Assembly: GCA_028710415.1 (NCBI GenBank)
Contig: JAQTUE010000015.1
Coordinates: 43,693 to 107,692 of the forward strand
From: Paludibacter sp.
GTDB taxonomy: Bacteria > Bacteroidota > Bacteroidia > Bacteroidales > Paludibacteraceae
Length of the DNA: 64,000 nt
Direction: 5' to 3'
In this document: one piece after another, positions 28,163 through 36,742 of the stretch
Layout: every line of letters starts with the position of its first letter
Numbering within the stretch: position 1 is the first letter of the stretch
Made by a program: the position numbers and the translations under genes
Notes under the pieces: generated by a model
What the model saw: only the letters and a program-made list of their open reading frames with translations
What the model was told of the DNA's origin: nothing
The model's database searches: none

Positions 28163-28192
28163 CAAAGGTACAAAAATATAATCAATCGACAA
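28163..28192 (-). promoter_or_regulatory. Promoter of rpsA
   Basis: On the minus strand TTG (28190-28192), a 19-bp spacer, then TACCTTTG (28163-28170): an exact match to the Bacteroidota consensus. The leader to the ATG at 28093 is about 65 nt. Confidence 0.8.
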
Positions 28193-28289
28193 TAGCTAAA
28201 TAGGTCAAAAAATTATAAGATGTAAACGGACAATCCATGCTGATTTTCAACTATCAACCGATTTCTGGTTGTATTTAAGATTCCTGATA

Positions 28290-28390
28290 AATCAACCAAT
28301 CAACCAATGGAATGTAGTGACGTTCCGCTTGCGGGATCATCCAATCAACCAATTAACCAATCAACCAATTAACCAATTAACCAATCAACT
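28290..28390. repeat. 8-bp tandem array AACCAATC/AACCAATT, interrupted
   Basis: Two units at 28292-28308, then a 31-bp insert with a GGAATGT...CGTTCC inverted repeat, then about six units at 28339-28390. The array touches the stop codon (28389-28391) of the SGNH hydrolase gene. The same motif occurs near 37.8-38.1 kb and 60.64-60.75 kb in the opposite sense (GATTGGTT). Confidence 0.75.
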
Positions 28391-29093
28391 ATTTCCTTGG
28401 TTTGCTTTTCAAAGCTTTCGTTATTGCTTCAACGACTAACGGTTCCATTACTTTGTATCCGGCCACACTGGCATGTACACCATCAGTAGTCAGTTCTGAT
28501 TTCATACCATGTTGTTCAGTTGCCATAGGAGTAAAGTAATCCAGGTAAATAAATCCTTTTTTCTCACAATATGCTTTCATCCATGCATTCAGAGTGACAA
28601 TCTTTTCTGCAGGTTCCAATCCTTTTTTCCAAGGATAATCTAAAACCGGCAATACGGACGATAGCACTACCCGGATGCCATTTGCATTTGCCAGCTCTGC
28701 CATGGATGCCAGGTTGTCCTCGATCATTTCGAGGGTGGAAGGGCCTGTATTGCCTGCAATATCATTGGTGCCTGCCAGGATAACCACTACCTTGGGTTGA
28801 AGGGCAATAACATCCTGACGGAAGCGTATAAGCATTTGGGGAGTGGTTTGTCCGCTGATACCACGATTGATATAAGGATTGTTAGAGAAAAAATCAGCTC
28901 TTTTCTCGATCCACCCCTGTGTAATGGAATTACCCATAAATACAACCCTGTTTTCACCTTTAGCAGGTGCTGCCAGTGCTGCATTTTCTTTGCTGAAGCG
29001 CCCCAGGTTTGGCCAGTCCTGTGCGTTGAGTTGTAAACCACTGAATAACGATACAGCCATAATGAGACTTTTAAAAATAAAGTTTGATTTCAT
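28389..29093 (-). CDS. Secreted SGNH/GDSL hydrolase
   Basis: 234 residues. Signal peptide with likely cleavage near LNAQD. All four SGNH blocks are present: Ser56 in VVFMGNSITQGW, Gly in INRGISGQTTPQM, Asn in VILAGTNDIAGN, and the Asp-His pair D204/H207 in TTDGVHAS. Such proteins are esterases, often acting on acetylated sugars or lipids in the periplasm. No neighbour tells the substrate; the gene is single, with a repeat array after its stop codon. Confidence 0.92.
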   Translation of the reverse strand: MKSNFIFKSLIMAVSLFSGLQLNAQDWPNLGRFSKENAALAAPAKGENRVVFMGNSITQGWIEKRADFFSNNPYINRGISGQTTPQMLIRFRQDVIALQPKVVVILAGTNDIAGNTGPSTLEMIEDNLASMAELANANGIRVVLSSVLPVLDYPWKKGLEPAEKIVTLNAWMKAYCEKKGFIYLDYFTPMATEQHGMKSELTTDGVHASVAGYKVMEPLVVEAITKALKSKPRK

Positions 29094-29317
29094 ACAAATA
29101 ATAGAATTTTAAAGTGTTTTGTACTAAAAAAGAATATAATGAAGTGTTTATAAAAGAACTGAGAACTATCAGGTTTCACTTATTATGTGTCGAAGAAAGA
29201 ACTAAAAAATCAATTTTAGCATGCCAAAATTAATCAAAATATTTAAAATATCCGGTATTGGTGCTAAAGTAGCCATTTATTTTAACTTATTCAAATTTTA
29301 GTATCTATAGACCACTC

Positions 29318-29995
29318 TCATTCACTCTTTAACCAACTTATCAGGTCAAGCCATATTTCATTGGGTAAGGTATGCCCTCCCAAAAATTCTTTATAGGTAG
29401 GAGTCAGGCCGAGTGTTTTCAGGTAAGCATTGCTTTCACGGGCATATTCTATGTTCAGCACGTTGTCGGACAGTCCATGGGATATAAAAACTTTCAGGGA
29501 ACTCAGTTTCTCTGATGGTACAATGAATGGCTTTATTTCATTCAACAGTCTTCCGCTCATCACGGCAATCCCTTTAATCAGATCGGGTCTCGTAAGCCCG
29601 ACGCTAAATGACATGATGCCACCCTGACTGAAACCGCCAAGATAAACTTGTTTTTCATCAAATGAATGATGTGTTTTCAAAGATTCCAAAAACTGAATGA
29701 TGATTTTTCTGCTGTTTTCTGCCTGTTCCTTATGAATCACAGGAACACCTGTTGAGAAATCCACCTGAAACCAGGCATAGCTGTTTGGCCCTATTGTAAG
29801 GGGGCCCCTGGCGGATAGAATCAAAAAGTTGTCGGGTAAATGTTCTGAAAATGAGAACATATCCTGCTCGTTACTTCCAACACCGTGCATCAGTATCAGA
29901 AGTGGCGGGTTAATTGTTCCGGCTTTTGCTTCCCGGACTAAATAGTACAAGGAACCTTCGGTATGCAAGTCGTATTTTTTATTGGTTGAATTCAT
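29318..29995 (-). CDS. Alpha/beta hydrolase, carboxylesterase/phospholipase type
   Basis: 225 residues, no signal peptide. LMHGVGSNEQDM forms the oxyanion region, nucleophile Ser123 is in LGGFSQGGIMS, the acid is Asp near 177 in ISHGLSDNVLN, and the His near 211 in FLGGHTLPNE. This is the pattern of the YpfH/acyl-protein thioesterase group, cytoplasmic serine esterases with broad substrates. It stands alone. Confidence 0.9.
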   Translation of the reverse strand: MNSTNKKYDLHTEGSLYYLVREAKAGTINPPLLILMHGVGSNEQDMFSFSEHLPDNFLILSARGPLTIGPNSYAWFQVDFSTGVPVIHKEQAENSRKIIIQFLESLKTHHSFDEKQVYLGGFSQGGIMSFSVGLTRPDLIKGIAVMSGRLLNEIKPFIVPSEKLSSLKVFISHGLSDNVLNIEYARESNAYLKTLGLTPTYKEFLGGHTLPNEIWLDLISWLKSE

Positions 29996-30191
29996 GTAGT
30001 ATTTGTTTGTGAGTTAAATTCCTTATTTCTCTATTGTTGCATTTGACAGACTTATTTCTATGTTTTATGAATGAATATCCCAACAGTGTATTGATTCTTT
30101 GAATTTTAAATGCAACATTCAAATGTCCCATTAAGTTTGCTATTACGACTTCAAATATACTAAAAACATTTAAGTTAATTCCTTCTTAAAC

Positions 30192-30222
30192 AAAAAAAGA
30201 GCTAACCGTTTAAGATTAGCTC
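30192..30222 (-). terminator. Terminator after the efflux operon
   Basis: GAGCTAA and TTAGCTC form the stem; on the minus strand a T7 run follows. It lies 31 bp after the tolC-like stop. Confidence 0.8.
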
Positions 30223-30252
30223 CATGGTTGAAATTGAATTGCAGGTTAAATT

Positions 30253-31575
30253 TCAATAGATTTGTTCGCCCAGTGCCAGTTTCAGTTTCAGGATACTTGC
30301 TGAGTAGTCGATTTTTGTTTTGAGTAACGCAAGCCTGCTCTCAGCTACCGAGGTCGAACTGTCCAGCATATCCAGGTTGGTGATGGCACCTGCCCTGAAA
30401 TTGGTTTCTGCCAGGGAATATGCCTGTAATGCCTGTTCGAGTTGTAACTCCGATTGGTGTACTTTTTTCAACGCGGATTGTGCATTGGCTTTACTTTCCA
30501 CCACTTCGTTTACAATTGTCCGCCGTGCCAGCTCTGTTTCCTGTACATTCCCCTGAATTTCTGAATTTGCCTGTATTTTAGTGTACTTCGAACGGTTCGC
30601 ATCAAACAGTGGAACCTTGAGACTAACTCCGACTGCAAAATTCAGTTTTCCTACATCCTGGTATTTGTCATTGAAATAGCCGTTTTTAATACCACCGGTA
30701 CCAAAAGCATTCAACGATGGATTGTTCTGGATATTGGCCATTTTCAACCGCGTATCTGCCAACGTACTTTTTTGACGGGCAATCTTCATTTCATTGCGAT
30801 GGTCGAAAGCTATAGCAAACAACGAATCGTTCGAAGCAAGGATCTGTGGAGCCAACACTTCATTTTTGACAGTCAGTTTCGTGTCCTGCGATTTACCTAA
30901 AAAGGAATTAAGCTGGCCCAGTTGAATCTGAAGGGCATTTGATAAATCTGTCTTTTGATTCTCAATGACTGAAATACGGACTTTAGTCGTTAAAACTTCA
31001 TAGTTGGTGGCCGAACCGGTAGCTGCTTTTTTCTGGACAAACACAAGATGTTCATTCAGGGTAGCTATCTCTTCATTTTTAATTTTGACGGCTTCCTGTA
31101 GGAACACAATGGAATAAAAGTTCCCGATCATCATTCCAGAGAGCCTTTGCTTTAAAAGTTCAATTGAGAATCCGACCATTTCCCTGTTTTGTTTTTCGAA
31201 AGTGATGCTCTTGTCCGCTTTTCCAAAATCATATATTGACTGACTTATATTCAATGCCGCCGAATACATATCAGGGGGATACAATTGGAATGATCCTAAC
31301 CCGGGCATGGTAAGGGAGGTCGTTGGTCCCAGAAAAGTGAAAGAACCCGTAAGATTGACATCCGGCAGATAGGCTGTTTTTGCCAGCTCTATTTTAGCAT
31401 CAGAGGATACAATGTCCGTTTGTGTTTTTTTTATTGACGGGTAATTCTGAATCACTTCGCTTAAAATCGCATGCAGGCTCAATGAATCTCCATTCGGTTT
31501 ATCTGTAATTTGTCCATAAACTGCTACACCGGGCAACAGGATCAGGGCAATTATTATTTTATAAATTGATTTCAT
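30253..31575 (-). CDS. TolC family outer membrane efflux protein
   Basis: 440 residues. Signal peptide (cleavage near GVAVYGQ), then two outer membrane efflux repeats made of long helices: QNYPSIKKTQTDIVSSDAKIELAKTAYLPD in the first half and ANAQSALKKVHQSELQLEQALQAYSLAETNFRAG in the second, cited here by sense, with the usual NxxAG turn. It forms the trimeric exit duct for the pump encoded just upstream (41 bp gap). Confidence 0.92.
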   Translation of the reverse strand: MKSIYKIIIALILLPGVAVYGQITDKPNGDSLSLHAILSEVIQNYPSIKKTQTDIVSSDAKIELAKTAYLPDVNLTGSFTFLGPTTSLTMPGLGSFQLYPPDMYSAALNISQSIYDFGKADKSITFEKQNREMVGFSIELLKQRLSGMMIGNFYSIVFLQEAVKIKNEEIATLNEHLVFVQKKAATGSATNYEVLTTKVRISVIENQKTDLSNALQIQLGQLNSFLGKSQDTKLTVKNEVLAPQILASNDSLFAIAFDHRNEMKIARQKSTLADTRLKMANIQNNPSLNAFGTGGIKNGYFNDKYQDVGKLNFAVGVSLKVPLFDANRSKYTKIQANSEIQGNVQETELARRTIVNEVVESKANAQSALKKVHQSELQLEQALQAYSLAETNFRAGAITNLDMLDSSTSVAESRLALLKTKIDYSASILKLKLALGEQIY

Positions 31576-31616
31576 TCTATTCTGTTTTATTTTGTAACGT
31601 GCTTAAGTTTAATTGT

Positions 31617-33254
31617 CTATTCCATCATATGGACTTGATGTTCAGTATCCAACCCATTCGGTACTTTCTTTTTTGATTTGAGCATTAAAATAGGCAGAAA
31701 ACCTATCAGGGAAATAACTGCTGCAATCAGAAAATCATCATTGATACCCTGGATAAAAGCCTGTGTGCTGACATTCGACATGACAATGCTTTGTGCCTGC
31801 CGAAGGGCTGTTGTAAAGGCTCCTCCTCCATGTTGTTGAATGAAATAGGCCATATGCCTTGTGACACCCTGAAATTCCTGTGAACCGGACTGAATAGAGC
31901 CGCCATACATTTGGGCATGGAAGTTTACCCGTGCGGTTAAAATGGTCGATAACAAGGCAACCCCCATACTTCCTCCAACCTGACGGATCGTATTCGATAT
32001 CCCTGAGGCCTGAGCCATCTTTTCACGTGGTATAGTCAACAGTGACAACGTACTCAACGGAGTGAAAACTAATCCCATTCCCAACCCTCTTAAATAGAGC
32101 GAAGTCATGATGTACGAATGCTCGGTAAGAAAGGACAATTCCGAATTCAGATAAAAGCTTAGCACCAACAATCCCATACCGGTCAGAATAGGTACTTTTG
32201 GATTCACCTTGTCCGAAAACCAACCTGATATCGGGGAGAAAAATCCCTGAATTATACCTACCGGCAGAAAGACTGCCCCCGATTGCAAGGCTGTATATCC
32301 CAATGAGTTTTGTAAGAACAAAGGTAGCAGGAAGGTACTTCCAAACATTCCGATCCCAAAAAGGAACATCAGCAGGTTGCTCATTCCAAAGTTTCGGTCA
32401 CCCAGTAAACGTAAGTCTATCAATGGATTCTCAGTAGTTAATTCCCTGGTTAGGAATACTGCCAGTGCAACTCCCGAAACGGCAAAGCAAGCTAAAATAT
32501 ATGGTGCTGTCCAACCTGCTGAATTGGTTTGTGCATTCCCTTCAGACAATGCAAACAATAATACAGGCAAAAATATGATTACGGATATAAACCCGATATA
32601 ATCGAATTTACGTGTGTTCGGACTGATAAATTCCCTTTGGATGACTATGGTAAATACCAATGCTAATATTCCGATTGGAACATTCACGTCAAAGATGAGC
32701 TGCCAGCTGAAATTATCAACCAGGTAGCCACCAATCAGTGGCCCGAATGATACGGATGCTGCTGCCGATATTGCCCAGAATCCCAGTGCAAGACCACGTT
32801 GTTTAAGTGGAAACTCACGTGTTATGATTGCCATACCTAGTGGTTGTACAATCCCTGCACCCAATCCCTGAATGATACGCGAAATAATCAATGTGTTTTC
32901 ATCATTGGATAACCCGCATAACAGGGAGCCGAGTGTGAACAGAAATAATCCCCAGAAGTAAACCTTTTTATACCCAAACTTATCGGCCAACCATCCGGAT
33001 GTTGGAAGCATAGCTGCCATGGATAGCAGGTAAGCAGTTATCACCCATTGAATGGTGGATAGCCCTACGCCGAATGAAGACATGATTTTTGGAAGACTTA
33101 CATTTACAATCGTACTGTCCAGCACAACCATAAAGGTTCCTACCATCACGTTTGCCAATACGAACCATTTGTACAATGGACTTTTGGGGTGAAAGAATGA
33201 ATCCCGGTTGCGTAGTTTTCGACGAAGTCTATGTGTATTTGATATTTTCCTCAT
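31617..33254 (-). CDS. emrB: MFS drug exporter, DHA2 family, 14 membrane segments (EmrB type)
   Basis: 545 residues. The first membrane helix holds MVVLDSTIVNVSLPKIMSSF, the DHA2 motif D1; motif A is GWLADKFGYKKVYF and motif C is in SFGPLIGGYLVDNFSWQLIF. The size fits 14 segments. It exports hydrophobic drugs or uncouplers by proton antiport together with the EmrA-like adaptor, which ends 2 bp before this start codon, so the two are likely co-translated. Confidence 0.95.
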   Translation of the reverse strand: MRKISNTHRLRRKLRNRDSFFHPKSPLYKWFVLANVMVGTFMVVLDSTIVNVSLPKIMSSFGVGLSTIQWVITAYLLSMAAMLPTSGWLADKFGYKKVYFWGLFLFTLGSLLCGLSNDENTLIISRIIQGLGAGIVQPLGMAIITREFPLKQRGLALGFWAISAAASVSFGPLIGGYLVDNFSWQLIFDVNVPIGILALVFTIVIQREFISPNTRKFDYIGFISVIIFLPVLLFALSEGNAQTNSAGWTAPYILACFAVSGVALAVFLTRELTTENPLIDLRLLGDRNFGMSNLLMFLFGIGMFGSTFLLPLFLQNSLGYTALQSGAVFLPVGIIQGFFSPISGWFSDKVNPKVPILTGMGLLVLSFYLNSELSFLTEHSYIMTSLYLRGLGMGLVFTPLSTLSLLTIPREKMAQASGISNTIRQVGGSMGVALLSTILTARVNFHAQMYGGSIQSGSQEFQGVTRHMAYFIQQHGGGAFTTALRQAQSIVMSNVSTQAFIQGINDDFLIAAVISLIGFLPILMLKSKKKVPNGLDTEHQVHMME

Positions 33255-33256
33255 TA

Positions 33257-34255
33257 TTACTTGATAATTTTAACTACAGCAGACATGCCGGTCAACAAAT
33301 TATAAGCTGACAATTTTTCTCCTTTTTCCGTACCATCGATTGATATCTTAATGGCTACCCGTTGGGTCACTTTTGTAAAGTTCCCTGAAGCATTATTTTG
33401 TGGAATTAGTGAAAATTGTGATGCAGTGGTAGAACCCATGGTATAGATTTTACCTGTAAAAACAACATCCGGATACATATCCAGGGCAATAAGTGCTTTC
33501 TGTCCGTTATGCAGTTTTTCCAACTTGGTTTCTTCCAGGAAAACCTGGATCCAGAATTTGCTGTTGTTGTTGATGGTATAAATCGCCTGGCTTGGCTGTG
33601 CAATATCTCCCGGCAGTAACCAACGTTTGGCAACGACTCCATTTACAGGAGCATATAAACGTGTATTGTTCAGTTGAGTTTTGATAACCCCGATTTGAGC
33701 CTGTGCGCCTGTCACAGCGGTCTCAGCACTTTTAATCATGGTTTTTGATACCCCGATTTGTGCCTGGGCTGCTTCGAGTTGTGCCTGTGCAGTTTCCTGT
33801 GCTTTCAACAGATGGTCGTATTGTTCCTTGGTAATAACACCACCTGAGTATTGTGTTTTTCCACGGTTGAAATCTTCTTTTGCTTTCTCCAGACTGATTT
33901 GGAGGATTTTTATGTTCTTTTCATCATATTGCAATTTTGCCTGGGCTTGTGCTTTATTGGCCTCAGTCTGCGATTTCATGGCAATCACCTGTTGTTTTTG
34001 TGCCAAAAGGTCAATGCTGTCCAATTCTGCCAATAGCTGACCTTGTTTCACCGAGTCACCTTCTTCTGCGTAGATTTTACTGATTCTACCCATTATTTTA
34101 GGGCTTACAGAAATGTTATCAGAGGCTACTACAGCATCATCAGTCCTGATGAAACTCGTGTAGTCTTTATACCAATACCCTCCACCGATTAATACTATCA
34201 ATATAACTACTACCAATGGAATGTAAATTTTCCAATCTTTCTTTTCCTTTTTCAT
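33257..34255 (-). CDS. emrA: HlyD/EmrA family membrane fusion protein
   Basis: 332 residues. One N-terminal membrane anchor (IYIPLVVVILIVLIGGGYWY), a biotinyl-lipoyl-like half (ISVSPKIMGRISKIYAEEGDSVKQGQLLAELD), a long coiled coil rich in Ala and Gln (residues 80-185), the second lipoyl half (TRLYAPVNGVVAKRWLLPGD) and a beta-barrel end. It bridges the MFS pump and the TolC-like duct. Confidence 0.95.
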   Translation of the reverse strand: MKKEKKDWKIYIPLVVVILIVLIGGGYWYKDYTSFIRTDDAVVASDNISVSPKIMGRISKIYAEEGDSVKQGQLLAELDSIDLLAQKQQVIAMKSQTEANKAQAQAKLQYDEKNIKILQISLEKAKEDFNRGKTQYSGGVITKEQYDHLLKAQETAQAQLEAAQAQIGVSKTMIKSAETAVTGAQAQIGVIKTQLNNTRLYAPVNGVVAKRWLLPGDIAQPSQAIYTINNNSKFWIQVFLEETKLEKLHNGQKALIALDMYPDVVFTGKIYTMGSTTASQFSLIPQNNASGNFTKVTQRVAIKISIDGTEKGEKLSAYNLLTGMSAVVKIIK

Positions 34256-34306
34256 ATACCTTTTTTTGTTATTTAATTTTTGTCTATTTTCTTGTTGTGA
34301 TTTATT

Positions 34307-34801
34307 TTATTCTTCTGTTTTATAACAAACTGTGTCTGAAGTGTGAGGGTTTTCCTGAACGATTTTTATCAAAATTTCTTTTACCCGTTGGGTTGATTCG
34401 GACATTACCTTTAGTGTTTCTGAATCTAATTTTTGCAGCTTTAGGCGTAATTCCTGACTGATTTCAAGTTTTATGGCATAAAAGTCAGCAACTCCTTTCT
34501 CGGTGATATGAACATTTACAATACGCCTGTCTTTCGGATCGTATAAACGTTCAACCAGATTTTCTGCAATCAGTTTATCCACCAATCCTGTTACATGAGG
34601 CTTGGGCATGGATAATTTACACCCTATTTCGGACATGGAAAGCATTCCGTGCCTGGTAAGTGCACCGAGTACATACAAGGAACCCGGGTTTAAATTTGTC
34701 TTTGAACGAATGGACCTGGTGAAACTTTTGGAAAGTAAGGGATGAATTGAAATCAAATTCTCAATGACTGAGTCGATTGAGAGGGTATCGTTTTCTATCA
34801 T
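34307..34801 (-). CDS. MarR family transcriptional regulator
   Basis: 164 residues. A winged helix is visible: LYVLGALTRHGMLSMSEIGCKLSMPKPHVTGLVDKLIAENLVERLYDPKDRRIVNVHITEKG read as helices and wing with the typical D-x-R-D-R-R-like DPKDRR. First gene of the marR-emrA-emrB-tolC operon and so probably its repressor, released by a drug-like ligand; it could also act elsewhere. Confidence 0.92.
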   Translation of the reverse strand: MIENDTLSIDSVIENLISIHPLLSKSFTRSIRSKTNLNPGSLYVLGALTRHGMLSMSEIGCKLSMPKPHVTGLVDKLIAENLVERLYDPKDRRIVNVHITEKGVADFYAIKLEISQELRLKLQKLDSETLKVMSESTQRVKEILIKIVQENPHTSDTVCYKTEE

Positions 34802-34838
34802 AATTGTAAATTAAAACTATTAATCATGGTAATGGTTA

Positions 34839-34846
34839 CAAAAGTA
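34839..34846 (-). promoter_or_regulatory. Possible -7 box of the marR operon
   Basis: Reads TACTTTTG on the minus strand, an exact TANNTTTG, 38 bp before the marR start. No good TTG lies at the expected distance. Confidence 0.35.
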
Positions 34847-34945
34847 TAACTATTATTTTAATATAAATGTTTGGTTATGGTAATTTAACGATATATTTGT
34901 TTTTATCACGTTGTATAATTTCGAGGATACGGGATATCTGTAACT

Positions 34946-34986
34946 AAAAAACGTTTGCATTCCTTACTGGAAATACAAACGTTTTT
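34946..34986. terminator. Terminator-like hairpin AAAAACGTTTG
   Basis: AAAAACGTTTG and CAAACGTTTTT form an 11-bp stem with an 18-nt loop. It lies between marR and the kinase gene and could end the sugar-acid operon (about 590 bp downstream of its last stop) or work on the other strand, where no gene is seen. Confidence 0.5.
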
Positions 34987-35085
34987 CAATTTAAAATGTT
35001 TACTGTACAGGATGTTATATAAGATTCACTTTAGAAAAGAAATACTTCATAACAATTTTTCGATTTAAAGACCTAGTATTTAATC

Positions 35086-35133
35086 AGAATAAATAACGAA
35101 CCACATGAGGCACAATAGTACACAATAGAAAGA
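35086..35133 (-). repeat. Dispersed CTATTGTG repeat (copy 2)
   Basis: Reverse complement of the segment at 18624-18672, with about 38 of 45 matching positions; contains CACAATAGTACACAATAG on the plus strand. Confidence 0.5.
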
Positions 35134-35190
35134 ATGTGTTATGACATTTCGTTGATTTTTTAATCTTAAATTCCGTAAGGTAAGAAGTAG

Positions 35191-35460
35191 GAACAATACA
35201 TTGTCCTGTTTTTATTTCTTGAAAAATTCGATTAAAACAGTATTTCTAAATAAGGGAATAAGGGTTTTAATATGGAGTGGTTTGGTTTTCTACGAAGGGT
35301 TAATGTCTAAAAATAAGGGTTTTAAATTAAAACCTTTCCGATAAACCGGAATGTACCATATTTTTGTTTTTTACCCCTTAGTAGAAATATTAAGCAAAAA
35401 AATCTTACCCTTATTCCCTTATTAAAATTAAAATAATACGACATTATTTAGTTCCTGTTA
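35191..35460 (-). repeat. MITE-like palindromic element (copy 2)
   Basis: About 270 bp, inverted relative to copy 1 at 19806-20046. Its inner inverted repeats are perfect over 17 bp: AATAAGGGAATAAGGGT at 35249-35265 and ACCCTTATTCCCTTATT at 35407-35423. The middle differs from copy 1 by small insertions. Non-coding. It fills most of the gap downstream of the DUF1537 kinase gene. Confidence 0.8.
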
Positions 35461-35572
35461 CTTAGTTGACTATTGTGTTCTTTCTTAATTTGTTTATATG
35501 TCCTATTGTGACTATTGTGGTCTCTAAATAAAACGGGATGTAGCAAGCTCCATTTGACTTATTTGTTTAGTT

Positions 35573-36742
35573 TTAACTGAATAGTGCTGTCAGACTTTCC
35601 GGCCAACTGTAGCTTCCCGGTTTTATGGTAAGATGGATATCCGGCAAACCTTCAATTTCCATTCGCACAACACCCGGCGATAATTCTTCAACTGGAATAA
35701 GGGTTTTCCAGTTTAGTAAGTCCAGAATCGAACAGGTGGTAGCACCTCCTTCAATAAATAATTCTTTTATCTCACATTTTTGAACCAATTGTTTTACTAT
35801 CAGTGCCATCCGTTGCTTGAGGATCGTAGAACTGCCGGGGAAACTGATTTTATTTTCAGAAATCGTCAGGTTGAGCCTTTTGTTGATAGCCCATATTTTG
35901 GACAGTTCTTCGGCAAATGTTTCAATATCCCCTTTTCCTGATTTTACCTGTAGCAATGATTCCGGGAATGATACTATCGGACAATTATTGCCTGATTGAC
36001 CATCGACTGCACATCGACTTGCCGATTGGGTACTTCCTGAAACAAGGAGGAAATCACTCGAAATGATTGATGCTGGTTGAATTGTAGCTTCAAGAGTTTT
36101 TCCGGTTTTTAGCAATACCTGTTCAAAGAATGCCGCGCTGCCACATAAAAGAGTATCAACATCCGATAAATTGGCGCAATTGCTCAGTTCCTCGACCGAA
36201 GAACAATCCGGAATAGTCAGGCCTGTCGCCGGTAAGGCAGATATATACCCGGTATGAAATTCGGTAATATGATTGTACCTGGGAGAGCGGCATACTAACA
36301 GCTTTTGAACTTCTGATACATCAGCCGGGAAATCAGGATCACGTGCAAAGGCAGTATTTTCTATTTTTTCATTGCCCACCATGTAGATTCCATCCCGGAT
36401 ACAACGGCCCGATAATGGGTTTGCCGCTTGTAACAATACTTTAGTAAACTTCTTTACATCGAGTATGGCTGATAATTCGGTCAGGACATAACCCCGTAAA
36501 GCGGAATCACATTTTTTAAATACAACAGTCTCAGTGTCCCGAAAGATTGTTTTCGCCAAACCATAATGTGTCCGGTATGCTTCCAGTTCTGTTGCTGATC
36601 GGCTGTCCGTTGAAATAACACAGACATCGCACTTGGCCTCGGGGACTGAATCAATCCCAAAGGTTACTTTCAGCCCGTATCGCAGGCAAACGCCTGCTAT
36701 CTCAGCGGCTCCTGTTATGTCGTCGGCAATAACTGTAATCAT
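35573..36742 (-). CDS. Four-carbon acid sugar kinase family protein (DUF1537)
   Basis: 389 residues. The N-terminal signature VIADDITGAAEIAGV at residues 4-18 is that of the DUF1537 kinases, which phosphorylate D-threonate, L-threonate or D-erythronate at O4 (DtnK, LtnK, DenK). The C-terminal nucleotide-binding half is recognisable from LFIEGGATTCSIL, where most members have SGGDT, so the ATP loop is diverged. Its ATG overlaps the pdxA-like stop by 4 bp (ATGA), showing translational coupling. In known pathways the PdxA-type partner oxidises the 4-phosphate product. The exact acid is not readable from sequence. Confidence 0.9.
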   Translation of the reverse strand: MITVIADDITGAAEIAGVCLRYGLKVTFGIDSVPEAKCDVCVISTDSRSATELEAYRTHYGLAKTIFRDTETVVFKKCDSALRGYVLTELSAILDVKKFTKVLLQAANPLSGRCIRDGIYMVGNEKIENTAFARDPDFPADVSEVQKLLVCRSPRYNHITEFHTGYISALPATGLTIPDCSSVEELSNCANLSDVDTLLCGSAAFFEQVLLKTGKTLEATIQPASIISSDFLLVSGSTQSASRCAVDGQSGNNCPIVSFPESLLQVKSGKGDIETFAEELSKIWAINKRLNLTISENKISFPGSSTILKQRMALIVKQLVQKCEIKELFIEGGATTCSILDLLNWKTLIPVEELSPGVVRMEIEGLPDIHLTIKPGSYSWPESLTALFS

